Notes: generated from the sequence alone by a model not told the origin. A DNA stretch of 64,000 bases from Lysobacteraceae bacterium CU05-9 (GCA_007556525.1 SWJS01000002.1:62001-126000), one strand, 5' to 3'. Positions 1 to 8,127 are shown, counted from the stretch's first letter. Numbers and translations: made by a program.

Positions 1-21
1 TCAATGCATCCATGTGTTCAA

Positions 22-540
22 TTATTCTGTCGCCGCGAATGCATCATGATAAGTCACGATACCGCTTGGCACGTCGCCATCAAACGAAATCGCCTGAAAA
101 TATTCTGCCGGCACACCTGGATATTCCAAACCTCGATGCACACGAAAACCGAACCGCGAGTAATAAGCTGGATCGCCCAAAACCACGCATCCCGATGCAC
201 CCAACTCACGCAACGCATTCAACGCCGCATCCATCAACGACGAACCGATACCTGCACCTTGCCGCGACGGATCCACCGAAATGGGACCCAATCCAAACCA
301 ACCAACATCAGCGCCATCAACAGTCACCGGAGAAATCGCGGCGTGACCAACAACAGCATCATCAACTGCGGCGACAAGTGACACTGTCAATGCACCGGCC
401 TCCCGCAATCGGAGAACAATGAATTGCTCCGTGTGATCCGTGTGCTCGGCATTGAGGAAGGCGGCGATGGTGAGAGCGTGGATTTTGGGAATGTCGTCCA
501 AGCGCTCGGGACGAATGATAACTTCTGATGTCACTTCCAT
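22..540 (-). CDS. GNAT-family N-acetyltransferase
   Basis: This 172-residue protein has the layout of a GNAT acetyltransferase of the YhbS type. A beta-strand start (VIIRPERLDDIPKI) is followed by the acetyl-CoA pyrophosphate-binding loop around residues 90-105 (SVDPSRQGAGIGSSLM, the R/Q-x-x-G-x-G/A motif). A Y-S-R-F-G-F motif near residue 130 is characteristic of YhbS-like members. It should transfer an acetyl group from acetyl-CoA to an unknown substrate in the cytoplasm. I chose the ATG that overlaps the stop of the upstream MAPEG gene by ten bases; a longer reading upstream encodes low-complexity sequence inside that gene and is not family-like. The overlap suggests one transcript. The substrate cannot be inferred. 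Confidence 0.85.
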   Translation of the reverse strand: MEVTSEVIIRPERLDDIPKIHALTIAAFLNAEHTDHTEQFIVLRLREAGALTVSLVAAVDDAVVGHAAISPVTVDGADVGWFGLGPISVDPSRQGAGIGSSLMDAALNALRELGASGCVVLGDPAYYSRFGFRVHRGLEYPGVPAEYFQAISFDGDVPSGIVTYHDAFAATE

Positions 541-923
541 GCCACCAGCACCCACAAACCCAACACCGCCAAAAAATTGATGGTGAAAATGATGCCGCGG
601 AGACGGATGTTTTTGGTCAAAATCTGCACACCCGAATGCAACACCCTGCCTACGACGAACACCCAAGCCAAGGCAAGAGCCGCGCCGCTTACACGATCAA
701 ACAACATCAACAAGATGCACGCCGCAAAAAAGAACATCGGCCATTCGAATTGATTCGACAAGTTCGCGCTGATCCGTGGCTCAACATCCACAAATGGATT
801 GCTCCCATCACTGCGCTTGCCCACGCCCCAAATTTTCGGCGCCCGTGCAACCGTCAACGCGACATAAAGCATCGCAGTCCAAGCAACTTGGAATGCCATC
901 GCAGCAAGCAGATCATGTTGCAT
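531..923 (-). CDS. MAPEG family membrane protein
   Basis: This 130-residue protein has about four hydrophobic segments and matches the MAPEG family (membrane-associated proteins in eicosanoid and glutathione metabolism). An N-terminal helix is followed by a polar loop with N-P-F and E-P-R-I, then the conserved N-x-F-E-W-P-M-F-F stretch near residue 60. Bacterial members are inner-membrane proteins, some with glutathione transferase activity; the substrate here is unknown. A GAGG ribosome-binding site lies about seven bases before the ATG. It sits between a DUF819 protein upstream (12-nt gap) and an overlapping acetyltransferase downstream, so the three probably form one leftward operon. Confidence 0.85.
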   Translation of the reverse strand: MQHDLLAAMAFQVAWTAMLYVALTVARAPKIWGVGKRSDGSNPFVDVEPRISANLSNQFEWPMFFFAACILLMLFDRVSGAALALAWVFVVGRVLHSGVQILTKNIRLRGIIFTINFLAVLGLWVLVAWK

Positions 924-935
924 TGAAGGTCCTCG

Positions 936-2177
936 TTACGCCCCTGCCATCATCCGCAAGATCTGACCAAGACCATATGCGATCAACGTGCCTGTCGCGT
1001 AACCAACCGTGCCAAGCAACACGCCGACCGGTGCCAACGAAGGATGGAATGCCGCAGCGACGACGGGTGCCGAAGCCGCAGCACCGATGTTGCCTTGCGA
1101 GCCCATTGCGAAGTAGAACAACGGCGCCTTGACCATGCGCGCGACGATCCACAACACGAGGATATGCACCAACATCCAGATCACGCCGATCAACAACAAC
1201 TCCGGGCGGTCCGCGAGATGCAGGAAGTCCATTTGCATGCCGATGCACGCGATGAGGAAATACAAAAACACCGTCCCCAACTTCGCCGCACCCGCATTTT
1301 CCAGCTTACGTGCACGCGTGAAACTCAACAACAATCCTGCGAGCGTCGACAACACGATGATCCAAACGAACGGCGCATCGAGGCTGAATTGGGATGACCA
1401 GGAATAGTTTTGACCGAACCAACCTGCGATCGGATTCGAAACGGCGTGAGCTAAACCGACGATACCGAACGACACACCGATGATAGCCATCAAATCCGCG
1501 AGTGTGGGAATGCGGGCGTTGGCCTTCTCGTAGTCGGCGATGCGCTGCTTCATCTCATCCATCGCGCTGGTGTCAGCCTTGCTGCGTGCATCGATTTGTT
1601 GCGCACGGTTCGCGAGGAACAACAACGTCGCCATCCAGATGCTCGCGACCGCAACGTCAACGACTGCAAATTGACCGAACAACGTTGCATCGACTTCATA
1701 GATCTCGCGAATCGCAACCATGTTCGCGCCACCGCCAATCCAACTGCCGGACAACGCCGCCATGCCCTTCCAAGTATCACCGGCGACAGCAGCTGGCCAA
1801 AACCACTCCATCAACTGAAACGACACGATCGCACCAAGCACCACGCCCAACGTGCCGGCACAAAACACGAGCAACAACTTCGGCCCGAGCTTGATGATGC
1901 CCTTCAAGTCGACGGACAACGTCAACAACACTAACGCGGCGGGCAAGAGGATGCGGCTGGCGATGGGGTTGTAGAGAGCACTTTTTTCACCGTCGATTAA
2001 ACCAACAGTGTTGAAAATGGCGGGAATGAAATAGCACAGCAGAAGTGCGGGAACCCAGGCGAAGAACTTTTTCCAAAATGGAGTCGGTCCCGATGCGAGC
2101 CAGAATATCAGCCCGAGCGTCGCGGCAATCAAGCCAAAAACAACGATATCGTTGGTAATCAACGGAGATTCAGTCAT
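936..2177 (-). CDS. DUF819 family multi-spanning membrane protein (YjcL-like)
   Basis: The 413-residue product is almost entirely hydrophobic, with roughly ten to twelve predicted membrane segments and a charged central loop near residues 195-220. The A-L-S-G-S-W-I-G-G-G-A-N stretch near residue 145 and the G-S-Q-G-N-I-G-A-A-A-S-A-P stretch near residue 355 form a repeated glycine-rich pair. This is the hallmark of the DUF819 family (YjcL-like), which resembles sodium-coupled carriers in topology. The transported substrate is not known for the family. It is the first gene of a compact leftward group with the MAPEG and acetyltransferase genes. No frameshift is seen. Confidence 0.85.
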   Translation of the reverse strand: MTESPLITNDIVVFGLIAATLGLIFWLASGPTPFWKKFFAWVPALLLCYFIPAIFNTVGLIDGEKSALYNPIASRILLPAALVLLTLSVDLKGIIKLGPKLLLVFCAGTLGVVLGAIVSFQLMEWFWPAAVAGDTWKGMAALSGSWIGGGANMVAIREIYEVDATLFGQFAVVDVAVASIWMATLLFLANRAQQIDARSKADTSAMDEMKQRIADYEKANARIPTLADLMAIIGVSFGIVGLAHAVSNPIAGWFGQNYSWSSQFSLDAPFVWIIVLSTLAGLLLSFTRARKLENAGAAKLGTVFLYFLIACIGMQMDFLHLADRPELLLIGVIWMLVHILVLWIVARMVKAPLFYFAMGSQGNIGAAASAPVVAAAFHPSLAPVGVLLGTVGYATGTLIAYGLGQILRMMAGA

Positions 2178-2235
2178 GCGGTAGGTCCGTGTGATGCCAC
2201 GCGTCGCGGCGTTGTCGCCCAGCCTAACACACGAA

Positions 2236-2685
2236 TCAGTAGCGAGAATTCAGGACGGCGGTGAGGCGATCGAGATTTTGTTCGTTAGCCGGCTCGCACA
2301 TCGCCTTCAAGGCCTGCGCAACATTGGCATCATCAAACGCCTGCTCTCATTAAACGAGCGTGCCACCATCAACTTCGCACAGTCGAATCGTCAACGTAAA
2401 AAACGGCTCGCAATCATGCCGAATCGCCACACGTTGATCGCGCTCAATCTCCGCAAAAACATTCGTGTTCCTGTAATCCGCCCCATCCGGCCCATGCATC
2501 GTGAATTCCCACTCACCACCAGGCACGAAGTTGAAACGATGGACGGTGTTTTTGAAACCATCCGGCCCCCACCACTGCGCGAGTTGCGCAGGATCCTCAA
2601 TCGCACCAAATACTTCCGCGCTAGAGAACGGCAGAACACGTTGTGTACTTAGGACGCGACCATCGGCATTGGATTCTTCATTCAT
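2236..2685 (-). pseudogene. SRPBCC/AHSA1-like protein gene interrupted by two adjacent stop codons
   Basis: Reading leftward from the ATG gives 111 residues of an AHSA1/SRPBCC ligand-binding domain, with the typical D-P-A-Q-L-A-Q-W-W-G-P-D-G-F start and the V-P-G-G-E-W-E-F-T-M-H-G-P-D-G strand pair. The frame then hits TAA and TGA in consecutive codons (2347-2352). The same frame continues for 36 more residues (EQAFDDANVAQALKAMCEPA and on) that form the normal C-terminal helix of the family, ending in a true TGA. Single-base changes at each stop (for example TCA to TAA and TGG to TGA) would restore a 149-residue protein. The start is set by AGGGA nine bases upstream. It lies 16 nt after the lipoprotein hydrolase gene, probably in one operon. 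Confidence 0.75.
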
Positions 2686-2701
2686 TTGCAGCATTCCCTG
2701 G

Positions 2702-3547
2702 TCACTTCTTGCGCTGAGCAAACATCCAATCCCGCCACCAAAACCCCGGATACGCATCCGCAGGCGGCGAATGCACGAGACCTTCATATTCCCGCAATGT
2801 AGCATGACGGCCACCGGCGGCACGAATCGCAGCAACGAAACGGCGGTCGGCGGTGATTGGGTTTTCGGTATCCGCATTGCCATGAATCGCAAGCACAGGA
2901 ACGCCCACGAATCGCGCAGCCTGATCATCAGGAGGCGCCACACCGCCGAACGGAACAATCGCTGCAAAAATCTCAGGCGCATGTTGAGCCAAAAGCCACG
3001 CCGTCGACCCACCCATCGAAAACCCCGTCGCATAAATCCGCGAAGTATCGACCGCATTCGCCGCGGCAAACTCGCGCACCAACTCCAACGCATCATCCAA
3101 TGCAGGCGACGCGACCGCATGTTGGTCCGGTGTGCGCGGACCGTAATTCGCACTGCGAACCGGGAACTGCGGAATCAACACAAAAGCCGGATACCTCTCG
3201 CGAACATCGTCCATCGCCCAACTTCGCGCGAGCAGTTCCATCTGCTTCACATTGTCCGTCCCAATGCCACCCGACCCATGCAGCTGCACCACGAGCGGAT
3301 ACGCCCTGCCCGCCACCTCACCGCGCGGCCGCAGCAACCGATACTGTAACGCCGTCCCGCGTGACGACACGAAGCTGCGACTTTCTAATTCCTCGATTTT
3401 CACCGCCCCAAAAACACCCGCCTCCAACCGCGCATCACTGCTCACGATCTGATCCGCCGGCACCGTCGCGCAACTGCTCAACGCTGCGACACAAACTAAC
3501 GCAACGGAAATTTTCTTGACTACTGAATCAGTTCTTAAGAGCTTCAT
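2702..3547 (-). CDS. Lipoprotein alpha/beta hydrolase (PHB depolymerase/esterase-like)
   Basis: The 281-residue product begins with a basic, hydrophobic signal peptide ending in a lipobox (L-S-S-C, Cys at about residue 27), so it should be a lipoprotein. The mature part is an alpha/beta hydrolase. An oxyanion-hole strand V-V-Q-L-H-G-S-G-G lies near residue 88, the nucleophile elbow G-F-S-M-G-G near 174, an Asp candidate in H-G-N-A-D near 222 and the catalytic His in G-L-V-H-S near 258. This arrangement resembles the esterase/PHB depolymerase-like group with predicted peptidase annotations. The substrate is unknown. The start overlaps the stop of the upstream gene by four bases (ATGA), indicating translational coupling. 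Confidence 0.85.
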   Translation of the reverse strand: MKLLRTDSVVKKISVALVCVAALSSCATVPADQIVSSDARLEAGVFGAVKIEELESRSFVSSRGTALQYRLLRPRGEVAGRAYPLVVQLHGSGGIGTDNVKQMELLARSWAMDDVRERYPAFVLIPQFPVRSANYGPRTPDQHAVASPALDDALELVREFAAANAVDTSRIYATGFSMGGSTAWLLAQHAPEIFAAIVPFGGVAPPDDQAARFVGVPVLAIHGNADTENPITADRRFVAAIRAAGGRHATLREYEGLVHSPPADAYPGFWWRDWMFAQRKK

Positions 3548-4026
3548 ACGACTTTGTTGTAGCCATTCATCGCAAGTTGAATTGTTCGGAGCAGCGGATA
3601 AATTTCAGAAATTGCAGCGCGCCGTGCAGGTCCGCACTTAATGATTTCGCCGCGCACTTCCGCAATGAATTCATCGATGGATTGCAGTTTTGCCTCACCC
3701 AAGTAATCACGATTCTTCGGGTGTGAAGGCAGAATGGCGATGTGCCTGACTGGCGTCTTGGGTGGCAACCAGCCGAAGACGTCGGAGAATACGTATTTCT
3801 GTGCTGCGGAGAATTTTTTCGCGAAACGCAACTCTCTAATTTCCCAGGTGTTTGCATCAAGCGACGGTTCGTAATGAACTAAGTCCTTGGTGTGGGGATT
3901 GTACGCAAGCACATCCAATTCCATCTCCCAGCCACCATGTTTTAATCTGCCAACCTTTACATTTCGTCGCACCAAATAACCCCGCCAATCCAAGTATTCC
4001 ACGATGAGTTGTTCAAGATGCGACAT
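3544..4026 (-). CDS. Unknown protein, possible restriction-endonuclease-like fold
   Basis: I do not recognise this 160-residue protein by name. The first half reads like the core of a PD-(D/E)xK nuclease-like fold: a short helix with Y-L-D-W-R-G-Y, then M-E-L-D-V-L-A-Y-N-P and a following strand D-L-V-H-Y-E. A clear catalytic lysine is not obvious, so nuclease activity is only a possibility. The rest is mixed alpha/beta without hydrophobic segments, so it is probably cytoplasmic. It is translationally coupled to the lipoprotein hydrolase (4-nt overlap) and diverges from imuB, with about 190 nt between them. Confidence 0.65.
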   Translation of the reverse strand: MSHLEQLIVEYLDWRGYLVRRNVKVGRLKHGGWEMELDVLAYNPHTKDLVHYEPSLDANTWEIRELRFAKKFSAAQKYVFSDVFGWLPPKTPVRHIAILPSHPKNRDYLGEAKLQSIDEFIAEVRGEIIKCGPARRAAISEIYPLLRTIQLAMNGYNKVV

Positions 4027-4093
4027 GTCTCAATAAGTTGACGTTTGAATTCTTGAGTATATGCCACTGGTTCATCCGAGCCCAAGCGCACGG

Positions 4094-4218
4094 GGCGTTA
4101 GTCGAAGTTCGAGTGGCACTTTAAGTCGCGAAGGCAACCGATTGTCTCAATAGCGGAGACCGCGCAGCACCAAACTGAACGCGTTGACTTGCGGCAAAAT
4201 AGGTGACCAAATGGACAC
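4094..4218 (+). repeat. 125-nt promoter-region repeat, copy upstream of imuB
   Basis: This block aligns without gaps to 15903-16027 upstream of dnaE2, with about 90 of 125 bases identical by hand count. The best-kept parts are the first 30 bases, which include a small palindrome AGTGGCACT at 4112-4120, and the last 35 bases, which include the -35 box and an inverted repeat. Both copies keep the same distances between these parts. A shared regulatory region for two separated SOS genes is the simplest explanation. Confidence 0.8.
4184..4218 (+). promoter_or_regulatory. imuB promoter with candidate LexA-type operator
   Basis: A -35 hexamer TTGACT (4184-4189) is followed after exactly 17 bases by CCAAAT (4207-4212) at the -10 position. 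The -10 lies inside the inverted repeat GTGACC-AAAT-GGACAC (4203-4218), which differs by one base from the perfect GTGTCC-AAAT-GGACAC in front of dnaE2. A repressor bound here would cover the -10. imuB and dnaE2 are classic LexA targets in other bacteria, so a LexA-type repressor is the likely ligand; this is inference. Transcription would start near 4219, almost at the ATG at 4220. Confidence 0.65.
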
Positions 4219-4219
4219 G

Positions 4220-5671
4220 ATGAGATGGGCGTGCATTTACCTTCCGCACCTGGCGCTGGATGCGGTTTTGCGGAACCTACCCGAGGCGGATCGGGAGAGG
4301 CCGTTGGTGCTGGTCAGCGGGCCGGTGCAGAAGCGCGTGATCGTCGCGGCGAATGCGGCGGCGCAGGCGGCGGGGTTGCATGAGGGGCTTGGGCTAGCGG
4401 CGGCGCAGGCGCTTGTCCATCAATTTGCGACGGTGGAATATGATGCGGCGCAGGTGGAGCATTGGAGACGGTTTTTGGCGGCGTGGGCATACCGTTTCAG
4501 TTCGCAGGTGTGCATGGAGTTTGCGGATGCGATCGTGCTCGAGGTGGGGCACAGCCTGAAGCTATTTGGGCCGTGGCCGCGGTTTGAGCTCCGATTGCGT
4601 GATGAGCTGGCGCAGCTGGGATTTCAGTATCATTTAACCGTGGCGCCGAATCCGACGGCGGCGCGGGCGTTGGCGAATGCGCATGAGGGGCTGGCGATTG
4701 GTGAGGGGCATTTGCGCAGTGCGTTGGGGCAGTTGTCGCTCGAGCATGCGGGGCTGGACATTAAAGTTGTGGATTCCCTGGCGCGAATGGGTGTTCGTTC
4801 GTTGCGTCAACTCGCTGCGTTACCCAGGGCGGCGGTTGGGAAGCGGTTTGGGCGGGAGGTGTTGTCGCATCTCGATCACCTGCATGGGGACGTGATGACG
4901 CCGCTGGAATATTATCGGCCGCCGGATCGTTTTGACCTGCGCATCGAGTTTGAATATGAGGTGGAGTCGTCGCAGGCGTTGCTGTTTCCGCTGCGGCGGT
5001 TGACGGCGGATCTCGCGGCTTACTTGGCGGGGCGCGATGGTGGGGTGCAGAGGTTCCAGGTTTTGTTGGAGCACGAAAACATTCCGTCCACGCCGGTGAC
5101 GATCGGGTTGCTGGCGGCGCAACGCGAAGGGCCGATGTTGTTTGATTTGTCGCGCGGTCGGCTGGAGCAGGTGCAGGTGCCCGCGGCGGTGCGTGGGATG
5201 CGGTTGATCGCGAATGAGTTGCCGTCTTTCGTGCCCGCGTCGCAGGATTTGTTCGAGTCGCGGACGCAGCAGGCGATGCCGTGGACGCAGCTAAGGGAAC
5301 GTTTGCGTTCGCGGTTGGGCGATGAGGCGGTGTATCGGTTGCTGGTTTTTCCGGATCATCGGCCGGAGTGTGCGTGGCGTGCGAGCGTTCGTGAAAGTGA
5401 CGCTGTCTATGATGTCGCGTTGGACCGGATCAGTGAGAGGCCGGGGTGGTTTTTGAAGGAGCCCGTTCTGTTACGTGACACGCGAGTGGATTATCTCGCG
5501 GGGCCGGAGCGCATCGAAAGTGGTTGGTGGGATGAGTCGGCGGCGGAAGTGCGGCGCGATTACTATCAGGTGCGGACGTCGCTGGGGCAGCGTGCGTGGG
5601 TGTGGTGTTATGCGGGTGTGCGGCCTGGCGCGGATGGTTCGGGGTTGATGCTGCAGGGGTGGTTTGGTTAA
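4220..5671 (+). CDS. imuB: ImuB, inactive Y-family polymerase-like mutasome protein
   Basis: The 483-residue product is ImuB, the Y-family-like scaffold that connects DnaE2 to the beta clamp during damage-induced mutagenesis. The N-terminus (MRWACIYLPHLALDAV) has the ImuB signature but lacks the catalytic aspartates of true Y-family polymerases. The fingers/palm region follows (E-F-A-D-A-I-V-L-E-V-G-H-S-L-K-L-F-G), then helix-hairpin-helix and little-finger regions. A short S-Q-D-L-F motif near residue 343 is a candidate clamp-binding peptide. An ATG at 4211 lies inside the operator and would add three residues; I prefer 4220, which implies a leaderless or nearly leaderless mRNA. Normally the gene sits in an imuA-imuB-dnaE2 operon; here dnaE2 is 10.4 kb away and imuA is not in the window. 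Confidence 0.9.
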   Translation: MRWACIYLPHLALDAVLRNLPEADRERPLVLVSGPVQKRVIVAANAAAQAAGLHEGLGLAAAQALVHQFATVEYDAAQVEHWRRFLAAWAYRFSSQVCMEFADAIVLEVGHSLKLFGPWPRFELRLRDELAQLGFQYHLTVAPNPTAARALANAHEGLAIGEGHLRSALGQLSLEHAGLDIKVVDSLARMGVRSLRQLAALPRAAVGKRFGREVLSHLDHLHGDVMTPLEYYRPPDRFDLRIEFEYEVESSQALLFPLRRLTADLAAYLAGRDGGVQRFQVLLEHENIPSTPVTIGLLAAQREGPMLFDLSRGRLEQVQVPAAVRGMRLIANELPSFVPASQDLFESRTQQAMPWTQLRERLRSRLGDEAVYRLLVFPDHRPECAWRASVRESDAVYDVALDRISERPGWFLKEPVLLRDTRVDYLAGPERIESGWWDESAAEVRRDYYQVRTSLGQRAWVWCYAGVRPGADGSGLMLQGWFG

Positions 5672-5685
5672 TAATGGATGCGGAG

Positions 5686-5946
5686 TTAAACCGTCGCGAG
5701 CAGCTTGTCGTAATCAGCATGACTGCCGATCCAGAACCAAATAACATCACCATCTGATGCAACGCCAAGCGCACGATAGTGAATTCCAACGCGAACAGAC
5801 CAATAATCGCCGATTCGTTTGAAGTGCAGCGACGGGTGACGTGAGTTCTGTTTCAAAATGGCGAAGTTCGAGTCAGCTAGTCTCTGAACACCATCAGGTA
5901 AGTCCCGATAAGCCTTCCAAAAGCTCGAAGACGCGAAATGATTCAC
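5686..5946 (-). CDS. RelE/ParE-type toxin
   Basis: This 86-residue protein has the compact RelE/ParE toxin fold. An N-terminal helix (F-W-K-A-Y-R-D-L-P) and second helix are followed by strands reading L-H-F-K-R-I-G-D-Y-W-S-V-R-V-G-I-H-Y-R-A-L-G-V and a last W-F-W-I-G-S-H-A-D-Y-D. Family members cleave ribosome-bound mRNA or poison gyrase; which applies here is unclear. The preceding gene overlaps it by four bases (ATGA), the usual antitoxin-toxin arrangement. It is convergent with imuB, 14 nt from its stop. Confidence 0.8.
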   Translation of the reverse strand: MNHFASSSFWKAYRDLPDGVQRLADSNFAILKQNSRHPSLHFKRIGDYWSVRVGIHYRALGVASDGDVIWFWIGSHADYDKLLATV

Positions 5947-6146
5947 AACGGTTTCGTTGAATCGTTCCTCTGCTCACGAAGCGCAGCTTCAGCAAGTCCT
6001 GCTAATTTGCCTTTCGACGCATCACGTTCAATCTGCTGATCCCATGCCTTCGAATCAAACTCCGAAAACCAAGCACGGAACTTTGCAAGCTCCTGCGGAT
6101 TGAGCTTGGAAATTTCCGCTTCAAGTTGTTCTACTGGAATAGCCAT
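5943..6146 (-). CDS. Small antitoxin partner of the RelE-like toxin
   Basis: This 67-residue acidic, helical protein is encoded immediately upstream of, and overlapping, the RelE-like toxin gene. It starts MAIPVEQLEAEISKLNPQEL, a helix that resembles small antitoxins of the type paired with RelE-like proteins, and ends in a charged tail. No DNA-binding motif is clear. Its role as antitoxin is inferred from size, charge, order and the 4-nt overlap. Confidence 0.7.
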   Translation of the reverse strand: MAIPVEQLEAEISKLNPQELAKFRAWFSEFDSKAWDQQIERDASKGKLAGLAEAALREQRNDSTKPL

Positions 6147-6251
6147 AGTTTAAAGATTATCACAGCCCCCAATAAGAAAGCCGTAAAGGATCGTCAGACT
6201 ACGTCTCTTCATTCTGTAAGAATTCACGGACATTTGCGCGTCAACTGGCCT

Positions 6252-6686
6252 CTACCGCTTCAAAGCCAAAACAAGAACACCCGCACCCACCAAGGCGATG
6301 CCCAACCACGATTGCCCATCGGGACGCTCACCGAGAAACACGTAAGCGAAGATGGCGACGAGAACGACACTCAATTTGTCGATGGGTGCGACCTGCGATG
6401 CATTGCCGATTTGCAGCGCGCGGAAATAGCAGACCCACGATGCACCTGTCGCCACCGCGGACAGCCCGAGGAAAATCAATGTCTTCGGTGACAAGGCCAA
6501 CGGATTGCTCCACTTGCCGGTCAACCAGACGAATGGCGCAAGCAGGAAAAGAATGATCGTCGTCCGGATCAGCGTGGCGAAGTCGGAGTCGACGTTTTGT
6601 ATGCCGATTTTGGCAAAGATTGCCGTCAACGCCGCGAAGCATGCCGATAACAACGCCCAAAAAACCCATCCATAAGCACCAATCAT
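6252..6686 (-). CDS. EamA-family (DMT) small membrane transporter
   Basis: This 144-residue protein has about five hydrophobic segments and matches the short, single-domain EamA proteins of the drug/metabolite transporter superfamily. Typical features are the N-terminal W-A-L-L-S-A-C-F-A-A-L-T-A-I-F-A-K-I-G, a central A-T-G-A-S-W-V-C-Y-F-R-A-L, and the end V-F-L-G-E-R-P with G-I-A-L-V-G-A-G-V. Single-EamA proteins probably dimerise to form a carrier in the inner membrane; the substrate is unknown. A GAGG ribosome-binding site lies nine bases before the ATG. No operon partner is evident. Confidence 0.85.
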   Translation of the reverse strand: MIGAYGWVFWALLSACFAALTAIFAKIGIQNVDSDFATLIRTTIILFLLAPFVWLTGKWSNPLALSPKTLIFLGLSAVATGASWVCYFRALQIGNASQVAPIDKLSVVLVAIFAYVFLGERPDGQSWLGIALVGAGVLVLALKR

Positions 6687-6758
6687 CGGAATCGCCTCAC
6701 ATTTGTTTTGCGTTGAAATACTTACGGTACCCCCATCGCCGCCGAACAGCGCTGATTT

Positions 6759-7130
6759 TTAACGACGTCGCGTCACCACGAATGTCGCAATCAACAACGG
6801 CACCGCCACGAGCAATTGATACAGCGGCAACACGACAAACATCAATCCGCTCTGCGGGTCCGGTCTCACAAAAAACCCAAACACAAACGCCGCCAACGCC
6901 AACCCCGTAATCACCACCGTCGCCAACGCAACGAAGTTCGCCCACCTGCCCTCTTTCGCCCGTCTTGCCGCCAGGTACAACGCCGCATACGGCAACAACG
7001 CCCATGCCAGGAAGCCGAGCATCGCGATCTTCGCATCGGTCGGTGAAGTAACGGCCATGTACCCCATCAACGCAAACGTCGCGATGACGCCGATGAGCAG
7101 CGTGGTGTTTGAGATCTTGCGGGCGTTCAT
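6759..7130 (-). CDS. Small four-helix membrane protein
   Basis: I do not recognise this protein of about 123 residues. It has four evenly spaced hydrophobic segments, with positive residues between segments two and three (A-A-R-R-A-K-E-G-R) and an R-R-R C-terminus. It is therefore probably an integral inner-membrane protein with both ends inside. Three ATG codons lie close together at the start; I chose the third because GGA precedes it by seven bases, but 7142 is possible. It stands alone, leftward, with an empty stretch of about 295 nt behind it. Confidence 0.6.
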   Translation of the reverse strand: MNARKISNTTLLIGVIATFALMGYMAVTSPTDAKIAMLGFLAWALLPYAALYLAARRAKEGRWANFVALATVVITGLALAAFVFGFFVRPDPQSGLMFVVLPLYQLLVAVPLLIATFVVTRRR

Positions 7131-7379
7131 TGTCATTTCCAATTTGAGTTGCCGAATTCCTCAAGAGCATACCGAACTCGTTCTTCAAGCCAGGTCAACG
7201 CGATAAAGCCTCGTACTCACTTGGGCTTACAGAAGAGCCTCCATTCATACACTGAAAAACAGACTTTGTCTGACCACAAAATCAGAATGTGCCGATACCG
7301 AAGGAACGATGACATCAAACACAATTCATCAATGCGCACTTCAATTCAGTCTCATTCTTTCGTATTTACATTAAGCTAC
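7131..7379. other. Non-coding gap between divergent genes
   Basis: This stretch is visibly AT-richer than its surroundings and holds no reading frame with family resemblance. It separates a leftward membrane-protein gene from a rightward toxin-antitoxin pair and presumably carries their divergent promoters. Apart from the promoter at 7380-7408 I see no clear structure. Confidence 0.5.
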
Positions 7380-7408
7380 TTGTCAATACATGAAATATCG
7401 ACTAGCAT
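7380..7408 (+). promoter_or_regulatory. Candidate promoter of the toxin-antitoxin pair
   Basis: TTGTCA (7380-7385), a 17-base spacer and TAGCAT (7403-7408) fit a sigma-70 promoter just upstream of the SD sequence AAGAGG (7415-7420) and the ATG at 7426. No operator palindrome is obvious. Confidence 0.45.
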
Positions 7409-7425
7409 GACCTCAAGAGGCATTG

Positions 7426-7740
7426 ATGGCGACGTTGATGCTTAGGAATCTTTTCATTTCGACATCGGTCGCCGCCAAAATTGCAGCCGCGGACCACGGG
7501 CATGTGACTCGCGAGGAAGTGTCCGAATGTTTCGAGAACTGGGATGGTCGCCTTTGCTATGAACAACGCCGTGAACACATGGACAGCCAAGGAAACCCAA
7601 CCCCTTGGTTTGTGGCGAAATCCAATGAAGGCCGGGAGCTGAAAATCATGTATTTCATTCGGAGCGGCAAGATCCATCTGAAGTCTGCCTATCCCGCCAC
7701 TTCTGTAGTGAAAGGAATTTTTGATCGCTACGGCGAATGA
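7426..7740 (+). CDS. Candidate small toxin (RelE-like / BrnT-like group)
   Basis: This 104-residue protein resembles small proteins often misannotated as ADP-ribosyl-dinitrogen-reductase hydrolases. An N-terminal helix reads V-T-R-E-E-V-S-E-C-F-E-N and a core G-R-L-C-Y-E-Q-R-R-E-H. The strands W-F-V-A-K-S-N-E-G-R-E-L-K-I-M-Y and I-H-L-K-S-A-Y-P-A-T are a RelE-like sheet. Its neighbour 33 nt downstream is a ribbon-helix-helix antitoxin-like protein, so I read the pair as a type II toxin-antitoxin module. The start is set by AAGAGG five bases before the ATG. The biochemical target is unknown. Confidence 0.7.
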   Translation: MATLMLRNLFISTSVAAKIAAADHGHVTREEVSECFENWDGRLCYEQRREHMDSQGNPTPWFVAKSNEGRELKIMYFIRSGKIHLKSAYPATSVVKGIFDRYGE

Positions 7741-7773
7741 TGTTGCAAACCATTCAACTGAGTTGAGCAAAAT

Positions 7774-8127
7774 ATGAAAACCAAACAACCTTGGGAAAAT
7801 TTCGATGACGATTTGGAGTCACGCGCAAGCCCTGCACCGGACAGTGCGAAAGCCGAACTCGAAGACGCACTTGAACTGCAGATGGTCTCCATCCGACTTC
7901 AGAAATCACTCATCGCGAATCTGAAGCAAATCGCCGAATACCACGGTGTCGGATATCAGCCGCTCATCCGCGATCTGTTGACGCGTTTTACCAAATCCGA
8001 ACTCGGCAGCATCGTTGCCGACATCGAAAGCACACGCGAGAAATATGTTGCGCTTGAACGCATTGCGGAGGAGTCGCCACCTTACGAACTAGTCGACCGC
8101 TTCCTCGAGAAATCGAAACAAGAATAA
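7774..8127 (+). CDS. Ribbon-helix-helix (BrnA/CopG-like) antitoxin
   Basis: The 117-residue product has an acidic N-terminal tail of about 40 residues. A ribbon-helix-helix core follows: the strand Q-M-V-S-I-R-L near residue 46, the helix K-S-L-I-A-N-L-K-Q-I-A-E-Y-H-G-V, then G-Y-Q-P-L-I-R-D-L-L-T-R-F. This arrangement is seen in BrnA-like and CopG-like antitoxins. It would neutralise the upstream toxin and repress the operon. Gene order is toxin first, as in brnTA. Confidence 0.75.
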   Translation: MKTKQPWENFDDDLESRASPAPDSAKAELEDALELQMVSIRLQKSLIANLKQIAEYHGVGYQPLIRDLLTRFTKSELGSIVADIESTREKYVALERIAEESPPYELVDRFLEKSKQE

